From: Acinetobacter sp. A2
GTDB lineage: Bacteria > Pseudomonadota > Gammaproteobacteria > Pseudomonadales > Moraxellaceae
Direction of reading: 5' to 3'
DNA: 64,000 nucleotides
Assembly (NCBI RefSeq): GCF_012371325.1
Contig: NZ_JAAZQX010000012.1
Location: 1 to 64,000, forward strand
Below the pieces are notes generated by a model. It was not told the DNA's origin. It saw only the letters and a list, made by a program, of their open reading frames with translations, and did no database searches. Every line of letters starts with the position of its first letter. Position 1 is the stretch's first letter. This document shows positions 52,600-61,389 of this stretch, piece after piece. Position numbers and translations under genes: made by a program.

Positions 52600-53484
52600 A
52601 TGAAAGTTGATTGGGATCACTTACGCTTTTTTCTGGTCTTGGCCCGGGCCAAAACCCTCACCAATGCTGCGCGCCTGATGGAAGTGGAACACAGCACCGT
52701 GGCACGGCGCATTCAGGCGCTGGAAAATACCTTGGGTACCCAGCTGTTTAAACGTGAAGCCAAAGGCTATGAGCTGACTGCGGAAGGTCTGGCACTGGTG
52801 CCCCGCGTCGAACAGATGGAACAGTCTTTTATCCAGATTGATAAACGCCATGACCCTTTACAAGGCCGGGTACGCATTGGTGCGCCGGAAGGTTTCGGGA
52901 CGGCGTTTCTGGCCCGGCTGCTGGCGGAGTTTTCACAGCATTATCCTTCGCTGACTATTGACCTGATTCCGGTGCCAAAAACCATCAAACTTTCACATCG
53001 TGAGGCCGATATTGTCATTTCAATTGACCGGCCCAAATCCGGGCCTTATATCATTACCCGACTCTCAAATTACTGTTTAAAACTGTACGGCAGTCAAAGC
53101 TATTTACAGCAAAACCCACCAATTAGACAGCTGGAAGATCTGAAACAGCACCGATTTGTCGATTATATTGATGATCTGGTGTATAGCTCGGCGCTGTATT
53201 CGCTGGAACGTTTGCCGCTGCAAGTGACAGCTTGTTTTCGCAGTAACAGTATTCTGGCCCAGCAGATTGCGGTCAGTACCGGCGCCGGACTGGCAATTTT
53301 GCCGCGATTTCTGGTGCATGATAAACCCGATCTGCAAGAAGTTCTGGGCGATCAGGTCAGTTTTACCCATACCTTCTGGATGTTGACCCTAGTTGATTTA
53401 CAGCATGAGCCGAAAATCAAACTGGTCTGGGATTTCCTGCGCAAACAGGCCGATGTGCAGCAGGCCCTGTTAATGGGCACTTAA
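52600..53484 (+). CDS. LysR-family transcriptional regulator of the valine operon
   Basis: This 294-residue regulator has an N-terminal winged HTH (LRFFLVLARAKTLTNAARLM, VEHSTVARRIQALENTLGTQ, LFKREAKGYELTAEG) and a substrate-binding domain (GRVRIGAPEGFGTAFLARLL onward). It is divergent from mmsA and probably activates or represses the six-gene operon in response to a valine catabolite. Pseudomonas mms genes use an AraC-type MmsR, so a LysR regulator is a lineage-specific arrangement. Confidence 0.9.
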   Translation: MKVDWDHLRFFLVLARAKTLTNAARLMEVEHSTVARRIQALENTLGTQLFKREAKGYELTAEGLALVPRVEQMEQSFIQIDKRHDPLQGRVRIGAPEGFGTAFLARLLAEFSQHYPSLTIDLIPVPKTIKLSHREADIVISIDRPKSGPYIITRLSNYCLKLYGSQSYLQQNPPIRQLEDLKQHRFVDYIDDLVYSSALYSLERLPLQVTACFRSNSILAQQIAVSTGAGLAILPRFLVHDKPDLQEVLGDQVSFTHTFWMLTLVDLQHEPKIKLVWDFLRKQADVQQALLMGT

Positions 53485-53513
53485 AATCCTTTGCAGTATC
53501 TGGAGATTGACAC

Positions 53514-53615
53514 ATGCCGATACAGCAACTGAACGTATCACAACACTTAGCGCCCATTACGCTTGCTAAATTAACAGCCGATGAACCGAATAATATGAAC
53601 CATTCAGGAAAATGA
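53514..53615 (+). CDS. Possible 33-residue leader or small ORF
   Basis: An ATG frame (MPIQQLNVSQHLAPITLAKL...) with GGAG 9 bases before it ends one base before the ATG of the DJ-1/PfpI gene. Spacing would allow translational coupling. No family is recognised, and it could be a chance frame or the scar of a lost gene. Confidence 0.3.
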   Translation: MPIQQLNVSQHLAPITLAKLTADEPNNMNHSGK

Positions 53616-53616
53616 T

Positions 53617-54294
53617 ATGAAGATTCTCATCGTGCTGACCTCTCATGACCGTCTGGGTGATACAGGCAAACAGACCGGTTTCTGGCTGGAAGAACTGGCC
53701 GCCCCTTATTATGCTTTTGTTGATGCTGGCGCCGAGGTGACCTTGGCCTCTCCTAAAGGTGGTCAACCGCCTCTTGATCCCAAAAGTAATGAACCCGATG
53801 CTCAGACCAAAGCCACCGAGCGTTTTAAGGCGGATACCGCCGCCATGCAAGATCTGGCGCAGACACGCAAACTCAGTGAGGTGTCGATTGCCGATTTTGA
53901 TGCCGTGTTTTATCCGGGCGGTCATGGACCCTTATGGGATTTGGCCGAAGACCCGGATTCTATCTCTTTGATTGAACAAACATTGCAAGCCAATAAACCG
54001 GTGGCGTTGGTCTGCCATGCGCCGGGAGTATTACGTCATGTCAAAGCACAGGATGGCCAACCATTGGTCAAAGGCAAGACTGTGACCGGTTTTAGTAATA
54101 CAGAAGAAGATGCGGTTGGGCTGACCAATGTTGTGCCCTTTTTAGTTGAAGATATGCTGAAAGAATACGGCGGGCAATACTCAAAAGCCGAGGACTGGCA
54201 GGTGCATGTACAGCAAGATGGTTTGCTGATTACCGGACAGAATCCGGCCTCCTCAGAGGCGACCGCAGAAGCGTTATTGAAATTCTCGAAATAA
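53617..54294 (+). CDS. DJ-1/PfpI-family protein (type 1 glutamine amidotransferase-like)
   Basis: This 225-residue protein of the HchA/YhbO-like class has FYPGGHGPLWDLAED, the nucleophile elbow ALVCHAPGVLRH with the reactive Cys, and the acidic residue in KQTGFWLEELAAPYY. Members act as glyoxalase III, protein deglycase-like or stress proteins. Specific activity cannot be chosen from sequence alone. It stands alone with a terminator 29 bases after its stop. Confidence 0.88.
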   Translation: MKILIVLTSHDRLGDTGKQTGFWLEELAAPYYAFVDAGAEVTLASPKGGQPPLDPKSNEPDAQTKATERFKADTAAMQDLAQTRKLSEVSIADFDAVFYPGGHGPLWDLAEDPDSISLIEQTLQANKPVALVCHAPGVLRHVKAQDGQPLVKGKTVTGFSNTEEDAVGLTNVVPFLVEDMLKEYGGQYSKAEDWQVHVQQDGLLITGQNPASSEATAEALLKFSK

Positions 54295-54322
54295 GCATAG
54301 CCATCGTTTTTGTGCTTAATAG

Positions 54323-54353
54323 AAAACTCCTGAATGGATTATTCAAGAGTTTT
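54323..54353 (+). terminator. Terminator of the DJ-1/PfpI gene
   Basis: AAAACTCcTGAAT pairs with ATTCAaGAGTTTT (one mismatch, 5-base loop) and runs into T-rich sequence. It lies between convergent genes. Confidence 0.75.
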
Positions 54354-54415
54354 TAAATTGTTCGGATTGAACAACTCTTGAAGAATGATGCCCACCGGTT
54401 CAAGCAAGCTGATGT

Positions 54416-56170
54416 CTAAACACTAAACATCAACGCCAAAGACAACAGCAAGCATAAAAATAACATAGCTGAAACCGCCTGCCAGAATCTAACAGGATTT
54501 TTATCCAGCAAGGAAGACTGAACCGGCTTTAAAAAATACCGGTTAGGATGCTTAAGATCATACAGAAATTCCGACAATACCTCATAGCGTTCATTTGGCA
54601 TCAGGGCCAAGGCCTTATGCAAGGCTCCATCAATCCACACCGGAATATCTGGCCGATATTCTAAAATTGAATGATAACGCACCGTTTTTAGCTGTTTAAG
54701 CGTCTGACAACGCGCCAGTTCGGTGCCATAGGGTAACTGTTTGCTAAGTACATAATACAGTACCACGGCCAGTGAAAACTGGTCTGAACGGGTGGAAACC
54801 GGCCGCGAGCAAAAATATTCCGGCGCCATAAAGGCCAAGGTGCCCAAAGCCGCGGCATGTTGCGGCTGTGATTCGGAAATCCCCTTGACCAGGGTTGCAC
54901 CAAAATCAATCAGTTTTAGCTCTAACTGTGCATTCAGCATGATATTTTCAGGGCGAATATCCTGATGCAGCATGTCCAGCCGGTGAAAAGCCTTCAAACC
55001 TTTAATGATCTGTTCCGTAATCTGGATGGCGGTTTCAAGCGCAATCGGCTGGCGCTGCTGATGCAGCCAGGTATTTAAGGTCTGGCCAGATAAATATTCA
55101 TAGGTTTGAAAATAATAAGATTTACTGCGCTGATGCGGATAGGCCGCTAAAACTTGTGGATGCTGAATCCGTTTCGCCACCCACTCTTCCAGCAAAAAAC
55201 GCTCCAGTGCCTGCACATCGTGGGTTAAATCCAGTGACGGAATTTTAATGACTAGTTGCTGCTGCCACGTCTCATCCCAAGCCAGATATAAACGGCTACG
55301 GTGGTTCTGGTGCAGCACGTTTTGAATCCGGTAGCCTTCAAACTGCTGACCTATGCTTAAATCCGGGGCCAGACTTAGCTGGTTGTGACTTGGCTGAAAT
55401 TGTGACTGGGCCTGTTGTGGCAGCTGCTGTACCTGCACAATTTGCAGGGTTAAATTGTCAGGACTGCCCTGCGCATCGGCCAGATGGACCAGCATTTCTG
55501 CTACCTGGTCAAGATCTAAAGTTTCGGGGCTGTGAAGTGCCTCGATAATTTGGCTGTCCGACAGATATTCATATACACCATCGGTCATCAACAGGAAAAT
55601 ATCATCCTGTGCCAACGGCAGACTCAAATAATCCACCTCTACTTTCTGCGCCACGCCCAAAGCCCGGCTTAAATAGCTTTCCCGGGAAGATAACCAGACC
55701 CGATGATCGACACTGAGCTGTTCCAGCTGTTGCTCACGCAAGCGGTAAATACGGGCATCACCAATATGAAACAGATGTACAGTTTCATGTTTGAATACCA
55801 GCGCGCTAAAAGTGCAGACATAGCCGCGGTCTTTATCGACACGGCTCTGACTTTGCTGGGTCTGGGCATAGAGCCAGGAATTGGTGGCACGAATCACCCG
55901 GTCGACCGAAGTTTTGACGCTCCAGGAATCGGGCGTCGAAAAGTAATCGGCCAGAAAACTGGACACAGCGGTTTCACTGGCGATATGACTGACATTGCTG
56001 CTGCTAATGCCATCGGCAATGGCGCAGGCAATGCCCTTTTGCTGTGCCAGATAGCCCTCCGGAACAGCCGAACCATGAAAATCCTGATTGCTCTCTTTGC
56101 GGCCGGCAGCACTATATTGCCCAAGCCGAATTTGAAGTGAAGTCTGGTGTGAAGATGGCAAAGTGGACAT
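54416..56170 (-). CDS. Bifunctional PP2C-type phosphatase / serine-threonine protein kinase
   Basis: This 584-residue fusion has an N-terminal PP2C domain with the metal-binding acidic motifs CAIADGISSSN, VHLFHIGDARIYRL and FLLMTDGVYEYL. A protein kinase follows with the ATP Lys in QLVIKIPSL, catalytic loop MLHQDIRPENIMLN (HxD with Gln in place of Arg) and LIDFGATLVKG. A single C-terminal membrane helix (AVSAMLFLCLLLSLALMFSV) ends the protein. The family is usually encoded next to a formate/nitrite transporter. Here only the last 34 codons of that neighbour survive upstream, so the operon is broken and the kinase may have lost its promoter. Confidence 0.92.
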   Translation of the reverse strand: MSTLPSSHQTSLQIRLGQYSAAGRKESNQDFHGSAVPEGYLAQQKGIACAIADGISSSNVSHIASETAVSSFLADYFSTPDSWSVKTSVDRVIRATNSWLYAQTQQSQSRVDKDRGYVCTFSALVFKHETVHLFHIGDARIYRLREQQLEQLSVDHRVWLSSRESYLSRALGVAQKVEVDYLSLPLAQDDIFLLMTDGVYEYLSDSQIIEALHSPETLDLDQVAEMLVHLADAQGSPDNLTLQIVQVQQLPQQAQSQFQPSHNQLSLAPDLSIGQQFEGYRIQNVLHQNHRSRLYLAWDETWQQQLVIKIPSLDLTHDVQALERFLLEEWVAKRIQHPQVLAAYPHQRSKSYYFQTYEYLSGQTLNTWLHQQRQPIALETAIQITEQIIKGLKAFHRLDMLHQDIRPENIMLNAQLELKLIDFGATLVKGISESQPQHAAALGTLAFMAPEYFCSRPVSTRSDQFSLAVVLYYVLSKQLPYGTELARCQTLKQLKTVRYHSILEYRPDIPVWIDGALHKALALMPNERYEVLSEFLYDLKHPNRYFLKPVQSSLLDKNPVRFWQAVSAMLFLCLLLSLALMFSV

Positions 56171-56232
56171 GCGCTGATCTCAACTGGCTGGAATCTTCCC
56201 TGATTCCTGAACTCATCCTGTGGGCTTAAAAC

Positions 56233-56394
56233 TTAGAACTCACGTTTTGGTGCAGTGCGGACATGCGTGGTGTAGAGTGCAAGACCAGTTAAAGCCAAAC
56301 CACCTACCAGGTTCCCCAGCGCTACCGGTAACTCATTGTATGTTCTTCGTTTTTTCGCAAGAGATGCGATGGATGTCTGATTATTTGTAGTCAT
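56233..56394 (-). pseudogene. In-frame chimera: IS66 TnpA start joined to the end of a formate/nitrite transporter
   Basis: The 53-codon frame starts with an IS66-type TnpA N-terminus (MTTNNQTSIASLAKKRRTY) and passes without a stop into ELPVALGNLVGGLALTGLAL and the tail of a FocA/NirC-type transporter (family ends: PVTLGNLVGG). The junction is near 56332. The transporter has lost about 240 residues. The peptide would hold one membrane helix. It is 62 bases upstream of the kinase-phosphatase gene, the usual downstream neighbour of this transporter. Confidence 0.75.
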
Positions 56395-56710
56395 AAGTTT
56401 AAGTCCCCACTTGTTTCTAAGTGGGGACTAAATTAAGGCTTATAGGATGAATTCAGAAGGTGTGTTCAGCGGACGCTTACATTAATACTATGTTGCAGTG
56501 CGACCGAAGCGATCGAGGTATTAGGATTTTTACAGGCATTGACAATACTGAGTTTGAATTCTTTGCTGTATGTTCTGCGTTTTTTAGCAACAGGAGGTGT
56601 TGCTGAATATATATCCATGTTCATGGATTAAGTCCCCACTTGTTTTTAGGTGGGAACTAAATTAAGGCTTATAGGATCGCTTGGTAAGGCTGTGTTAGCC
56701 GGATGCTTAC
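56332..56710 (-). mobile_element. Two IS66-family left ends in tandem
   Basis: Two copies of one IS66-type terminus lie head to tail. Each starts with GTAAGC (at 56480 and 56710 on the - strand) and contains a 50-base near-identical block (56399-56448 and 56628-56677) with a hairpin AGTCCCCACTTG...AAGTGGGGACT, then a TnpA start codon. The inner copy interrupts the tnpA of the outer copy after about 48 codons. Neither right end is present. A deletion fused the inner copy to the nitrite-transporter tail. Confidence 0.75.
56466..56624 (-). pseudogene. IS66-family TnpA accessory protein, truncated
   Basis: The 52-codon frame MNMDIYSATPPVAKKRRTYS... EFKLSIVNACKNPNTSIASV matches the N-terminal HTH of IS66 OrfA/TnpA. 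It ends as it enters the terminus of the second IS copy (VSVR then TGA). The remaining half of tnpA and all of tnpB and tnpC are absent. Confidence 0.75.
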
Positions 56711-56722
56711 TCATGTATATCG

Positions 56723-56998
56723 TTATTGATGAGATTTAATCTCAGACATGATGTTTTGAATGGATGCTTTATCGTGAATTTGCAAATGATCTCTGATGTA
56801 GACGAGTTTATCTATATTTTTTTGAAATACAACTTGTTGTTCAGGATCAGCTAATTTAGCCTGTCTACTCAATTTGAATATCAAGCTACAAATACTTTCT
56901 CTGACTATTTCATAGTCAACAATTTCTTTATATTCAATATCTTGTTGATCTAGTGAAGTCTTATCTAAATGATCTAAATTAAACTGAGTGAGCTGCAT
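56723..56998 (-). CDS. Small hypothetical protein
   Basis: The product is 91 residues, acidic and helical (MQLTQFNLDHLDKTSLDQQD...), with no signal peptide, membrane helix or recognisable motif. It lies between the IS66 ends and the siderophore receptor, same strand as both. Its 5' neighbour is the receptor, 99 bases away with a hairpin between, so it probably has its own promoter. Not recognised. Confidence 0.5.
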   Translation of the reverse strand: MQLTQFNLDHLDKTSLDQQDIEYKEIVDYEIVRESICSLIFKLSRQAKLADPEQQVVFQKNIDKLVYIRDHLQIHDKASIQNIMSEIKSHQ

Positions 56999-57012
56999 TA
57001 TAATCTTAACCC

Positions 57013-57051
57013 AACCCTAATTTTGACTAATTTTCAATCAAAATCAGGGTT
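57013..57051 (-). terminator. Hairpin after the siderophore receptor gene
   Basis: AACCCTaATTTTGA (57013-57026) pairs with TCAAAATcAGGGTT (57038-57051), 13 of 14 matched. It is 47 bases beyond the receptor stop; the T-tract on the relevant strand is weak. Confidence 0.45.
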
Positions 57052-57097
57052 TCACTTATTTTTCTATCTAAATCTCTTTCGCTTTTATACGACAGAT

Positions 57098-59275
57098 TTA
57101 GAAATTCAGATTTAAAGAAAAAGTTGCTGTACGTGGCGCACCTAAGAATAAATAATCATCGCCATAGAATTCACCTGCATCACGCCAGTATTTTTTGTTC
57201 AATAAATTATTGATATTGAAACGTAACTGCGCATCGGTTGTATTTAACTTAAATTGATAAGCAGCGCCTAAATCAAAGACGCTATAACCACTCACTTTTG
57301 CAGTACCTTGTTTATTGGCATATTTGCTCGAACTATACTGACCACCCGCAAGTACTCTAAAACCTTCAATAGTCGGTACTTGATAAGTCAGATGCGTTGC
57401 AAAACGAATTTTAGGTACATTTTGCGCTTGATGATTGCCATATTCAACCGCTTCAACATCATCCAAACGAGCTCTAGTCAATGCTAAAGATGAGCTAAGT
57501 GCTAAATAATCGCTTAATTCTCCACTTAGTCCTAATTCTAAGCCTAGACTGTGTTGCTCACCTTCTTGAACAAAATAACGCTTATCTGAGATCGGCTTAG
57601 AGTATTGATTGTCTTGACGTAAATCAAAAATAGCTGCCGTCAATAAAAAGTTATGAATCTGTTGTTTTAAGCCAATTTCATATTGTTCAGAATGGATAGG
57701 TGCTAATGTATCTGCACTATTTTCTGCAAACCAAGGTGCAGTTTTTCCATCTGACAGCCCTTTTGCATAAGAAGCATACACAGTTGTTGATTCCGTTGGG
57801 CTATAACTTACTGCAAATTGTGGTAGAAATTTGCCTAAATCCGTATCACGGACTTGTTCGGTTTCATTATAAGCTTGCTCATCAAGCTCGATCCATTTCC
57901 CGCCCATCAAAGTAGACCATTGCTCATTCCATTCAATGCGATCTATAACCGTAAAAGCAGTTTGCTTACTATCCAAAGCTTTAAAATAAGGACCAAGATC
58001 TCCTTCTTCACGAATCCTATCATAGCTATCTTGGTAAATATTACCTACATAATCTGTTGAATTTACGTATTGATATATACCTGTGTAGTGATGTCTAGAT
58101 TTATCTGTTTGAGTCAAATCAAAACTAAGATGATGCTTTGCCCAATCGGTATTGACCAAGCCATCTAACTTTATTTTAAATTGATTGGTTTTAAATGTGT
58201 CATTTGGGTTTTGGTAGTCATAAAGGTCATATTCTCCCTGCGCACCAAATGTGTTGCACGAATATGCTTCCAAACATCCATCTCGGTAATAACCAAAAGG
58301 AAATATTGAATAATCATCCACTTTAGATTTGCTATGCGAGGCAACCAATCCTAAATTCCAGTCATCATTAAACGTATAGTTGTATTTTAAACTGCTATTT
58401 AGGCTGTCAATTGTGACAGGCTTGCCCCAACTTTGGTAACCCAGCAAACGCTCCCATTTCACGTTTTGTGGTACTTTGCCATCAAGTAATTGATAACCTG
58501 GTACAGATTTTTGTTCTGAACGCTGTGCTTCAAGATCAAACTCGAATTTGGATTGTGCTGTAGCTTTCCAGTCCAGTGCTAATGCCGCCAAATAACGCTC
58601 GCCATCTACATGATCGACATAAGAATCAATCTGTTCATTGACTAAATTGATGCGATAGCCAAATTGTTGATCTTTCCCCCAAAATCCTCCCACATCCCCT
58701 GCGACTGCAAACTGCCCATGTTCATCTGCAGAAAAGTTAAGTGCCTGAATATCTTTAGGTCGCTTAGTGACATAATTGACCACGCCGCCCGGTGTAGACA
58801 TACCACTTTGAATTGCAGAAATACCCTTTAAAATTTCCACACGTTCTTTATTTTCAAGTGCGACGTTTTGTTCACCACGTATCACATTGCCATTCACTAA
58901 ATAACTTGATGCTAAATCGAGTGCAAAGCCACGTGATACAAAGTTGGGATAGTAACCAATCGCAGCATAACCATCGCCCACAGACGCATCATTTTTAATG
59001 ACATCACTCAATACTCGTGCTTGTTGATCGGCAATTACATCTGCAGTGACAACAGAAATAGAGGCATGTGCTTTTTGTAGACGATCTGTGCCTAAACCTT
59101 CAATTTTTACTGTAGAGCTAAAGTACGGCGTTGATTCATCGGCTGTAATGACAATCGTATCGAGCTGTTGCACACCATTTTCAGCATAAACCAGAGGTGT
59201 CAAACAAAGCGGTGACAGAATGATAGTTTTTAAAGACGTAGTTAATACATTCTGTTTGAATTTACGATTGTACAT
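57098..59275 (-). CDS. TonB-dependent siderophore receptor
   Basis: This 725-residue outer-membrane receptor has a signal peptide ending PLVYA and TonB box DTIVITA. Its plug domain has VLSDVIKNDASVGDGYAA, FVSRGFALD, RVEILKGISAIQSGMSTPGG and VNYVTKRP. The 22-strand barrel ends RTATFSLNLNF (terminal Phe). It imports a ferric siderophore or similar chelate; the ligand cannot be assigned. No clear Fur box was seen just upstream. It follows an APH-like kinase gene by 55 bases in the same direction, an unusual partner, and may be co-transcribed with it. Confidence 0.92.
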   Translation of the reverse strand: MYNRKFKQNVLTTSLKTIILSPLCLTPLVYAENGVQQLDTIVITADESTPYFSSTVKIEGLGTDRLQKAHASISVVTADVIADQQARVLSDVIKNDASVGDGYAAIGYYPNFVSRGFALDLASSYLVNGNVIRGEQNVALENKERVEILKGISAIQSGMSTPGGVVNYVTKRPKDIQALNFSADEHGQFAVAGDVGGFWGKDQQFGYRINLVNEQIDSYVDHVDGERYLAALALDWKATAQSKFEFDLEAQRSEQKSVPGYQLLDGKVPQNVKWERLLGYQSWGKPVTIDSLNSSLKYNYTFNDDWNLGLVASHSKSKVDDYSIFPFGYYRDGCLEAYSCNTFGAQGEYDLYDYQNPNDTFKTNQFKIKLDGLVNTDWAKHHLSFDLTQTDKSRHHYTGIYQYVNSTDYVGNIYQDSYDRIREEGDLGPYFKALDSKQTAFTVIDRIEWNEQWSTLMGGKWIELDEQAYNETEQVRDTDLGKFLPQFAVSYSPTESTTVYASYAKGLSDGKTAPWFAENSADTLAPIHSEQYEIGLKQQIHNFLLTAAIFDLRQDNQYSKPISDKRYFVQEGEQHSLGLELGLSGELSDYLALSSSLALTRARLDDVEAVEYGNHQAQNVPKIRFATHLTYQVPTIEGFRVLAGGQYSSSKYANKQGTAKVSGYSVFDLGAAYQFKLNTTDAQLRFNINNLLNKKYWRDAGEFYGDDYLFLGAPRTATFSLNLNF

Positions 59276-59330
59276 ACGAAACCTTGCATAAAAATGGGTG
59301 GTGATACTTGAGGCATTTGATAGGCGCAGA

Positions 59331-60518
59331 TTATGACAATTCGCGTTGAATTAATCGAGTTAAAGTCTGGGTAAATTGCTGCCCTTGTTCTGAATAAAAC
59401 CAATCTACATGCCCAATAATCCAATCATAATAAGCCGCATCTGCATGTTTTTGGTTTTTGGTAATTCCAATAAAATACTCAAGCTCTGAAAATGCAAAAT
59501 CCAAATGTACGATTTTGAGCAGTTCGGGCAAAATGCTAAAGTCTTGTTGTGGATGCTGTTCGGCAAAATAAGCCTGTAAAAATGCACTCAAACCCGCTTC
59601 ATCAATCTTTAGTTGTGATGTATGTGCTAAGGCTAGCCAATCTACAAAGTTACGCTCAATCGTTATGGCAAGGTCATAAAGCGCTGAATTTCGATCTGAC
59701 AAGCCAAAATCAATCACCGCTGTAATATTGGCATCGGCACTTTGCGTAGACCAAAACAAATTGGAAGCATGCAAATCATTATGTGTCCAAATTTTAGTCG
59801 CCTGCTGCAATACATGCTTAATTTTACGATGTGTCTGGAATATGCGCTCTAAAAAAACAGCATCTAAGTTTTTATCGGCAAAATAACGACTCAATTCAGG
59901 GCTATTATCAATACGTTGCTGAATAGCCGTTACAATACTTTCACTTTCTAAAAGCTGCTGATTCGAGACCAAATAACGAGCCGATCTGCCGTGTAACTCA
60001 GGAAAATCCTGCATGGCGATATGCAGTTTAGCAAGTAAACTTCCAACTTTGGCTGCATGCTCGGTATAGAAAAAAGGAGTCCAAGATTGCTGATCGACAT
60101 ATAAATCAAAGCCTACTGCTTTTTCATAGACCTCATACGTCCAATCCCCCATCTCTAAAGCTCTCAGGCCGCAATTTGAGGCAATCAATGTGGCAACTGG
60201 AATGTCTTTACTGGCTAAATGTTGCAGGAAGGCATGCTCTTGCAAAATATCTTGAGCATTGCGAAATGAACGATGGCTACGCTTAATGAAATATGAGTGA
60301 AGATTTATTTGACCCGTGTTAGATAAAACCTGCGTAACTTCAACCAGTACCGCAGAAGAAAATGGACGTGGACTACACCACAGAATTTGAACGTTACCTT
60401 GCAAACGTGGGTAATGCAGTTGCAGGCGGTGTAATTCTGGAACTGTAATATGGGCCCAATCTTTATTTTCCCAGTCGCTCCCCATGCCATGACCTAAATC
60501 ATGCGTGATTGTGGTCAT
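59331..60518 (-). CDS. Phosphotransferase of the APH/choline-kinase fold
   Basis: This 395-residue protein shows the kinase-like active site WTHNDLHASNLFW (H-x-D-x4-N Brenner motif) and AVIDFGLSDRNSALYDLAIT (DFG-equivalent), with YFIKRSHRSFRNAQDILQEH giving the ATP Lys and the helix-C Glu. Such proteins phosphorylate small molecules, including aminoglycosides, choline and homoserine. No resistance subfamily is evident and a metabolic role is as likely. It lies between an unknown 195-residue protein and a TonB siderophore receptor, all on one strand, suggesting a link with uptake or processing of the receptor's ligand; this is inference. Confidence 0.8.
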   Translation of the reverse strand: MTTITHDLGHGMGSDWENKDWAHITVPELHRLQLHYPRLQGNVQILWCSPRPFSSAVLVEVTQVLSNTGQINLHSYFIKRSHRSFRNAQDILQEHAFLQHLASKDIPVATLIASNCGLRALEMGDWTYEVYEKAVGFDLYVDQQSWTPFFYTEHAAKVGSLLAKLHIAMQDFPELHGRSARYLVSNQQLLESESIVTAIQQRIDNSPELSRYFADKNLDAVFLERIFQTHRKIKHVLQQATKIWTHNDLHASNLFWSTQSADANITAVIDFGLSDRNSALYDLAITIERNFVDWLALAHTSQLKIDEAGLSAFLQAYFAEQHPQQDFSILPELLKIVHLDFAFSELEYFIGITKNQKHADAAYYDWIIGHVDWFYSEQGQQFTQTLTRLIQRELS

Positions 60519-60610
60519 TTGAGATATTCCTAAACCTGATCAGCATTGTGCAATCGTATATTCCCTATAATCCATCCAAAATAACTACTTTTAGATGGAT
60601 GCACTCCAAA

Positions 60611-61198
60611 TTAATTCACGATCTTTGCCTGCTGCAAGCGTAAATTGACGTCGTCTATAATCTGATCTAAACCAGTGTCATAAGCCGCTTCACTCACAAA
60701 AGACACCATATTTTGCGTGACTTGCGGTAAATTGTAATCTGCATACCATGACAATGAGTTCACCTCTATTTCACGCTCACCTTGTAAAATCACAAATCTT
60801 TTTTGCATCCAAGCCTGTAAATTTTCACCCGTATAAGCATCATAGAAAATAATATCGGTCAGATAAAAATCTTTCATCATATAAGAATAGGTCACACTAT
60901 TTTCTTCAGGCTCATAATTAAAAAAAGGTGTTGTGGTGAGATGAAACTCAACTAAAAATTGACGTTTTAAACGATGATTTTGGTATTCCGCTCTGACTTT
61001 GATCGGACAACTGATCTGTGCAAAGTCAATTTCATGTTCGGAGTTTTGTTTAAAATATTCAGCCAAAGAGAACACCTGATGTTTAATGAAATCCTGCATT
61101 AAAAACTCAGGTTCAAGTTGTGAATTGATTAATCCCAACAGTAAAGATTCAACTTCTTCTTTCGTTAAATAAATGTCTTCAACAATATGCATACTCAT
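60611..61198 (-). CDS. Hypothetical protein upstream of the APH-like kinase
   Basis: The product is 195 residues, acidic, soluble, and alternating helix and strand; no signal peptide or membrane segment. Segments such as VTYSYMMKDFYLTDIIFYDA and FVILQGEREIEVNSLSWYAD look like a folded alpha/beta protein but match no family I recognise. It is 92 bases upstream of the kinase gene and may be the first gene of that transcript. In-frame ATGs at 61198 and 61192 are both possible starts. Confidence 0.6.
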   Translation of the reverse strand: MSMHIVEDIYLTKEEVESLLLGLINSQLEPEFLMQDFIKHQVFSLAEYFKQNSEHEIDFAQISCPIKVRAEYQNHRLKRQFLVEFHLTTTPFFNYEPEENSVTYSYMMKDFYLTDIIFYDAYTGENLQAWMQKRFVILQGEREIEVNSLSWYADYNLPQVTQNMVSFVSEAAYDTGLDQIIDDVNLRLQQAKIVN

Positions 61199-61306
61199 CT
61201 CTAAATTTACTGCTGCGATAGAAAAATCCTAACGGAAAGCCCTATGTTTGTATAGCTATGCAAAAGTAGAGTTCATTTCTATTCAGTGGCGAATCACCTA
61301 ATCAGA

Positions 61307-61336
61307 TTGAATCTTGATCACAATTTCAGTTATGCT
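61307..61336 (+). promoter_or_regulatory. Probable umuDC promoter
   Basis: TTGAAT (61307-61312) and TATGCT (61331-61336) are separated by 18 bases, giving a leader of about 45 bases before the umuD ATG. TTGAA-N11-TTTCA overlaps the region, a loose version of the TTGAAA-N9-TTTCAA site bound by UmuDAb; the fit is weak. Confidence 0.4.
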
Positions 61337-61389
61337 ATCAACACATCAAATTACACTTCAAACACGCCTTGTTGCGTAGGAGTCATCTC

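Noticed and set aside
56395..56710. CRISPR-like repeats
   Set aside because: There are only two copies, and each is tied to an IS66 terminus and tnpA start; they are transposon ends, not spaced repeats.
59331..60518. Aminoglycoside resistance gene
   Set aside because: The APH fold is clear, but no named resistance subfamily is recognised and the context is a receptor gene, so no resistance claim is made.
61300..61330. Strong UmuDAb/SOS operator before umuD
   Set aside because: Only a loose TTGAA-N11-TTTCA was found, with the wrong spacing compared with TTGAAA-N9-TTTCAA. Kept as a weak remark in the promoter entry only.
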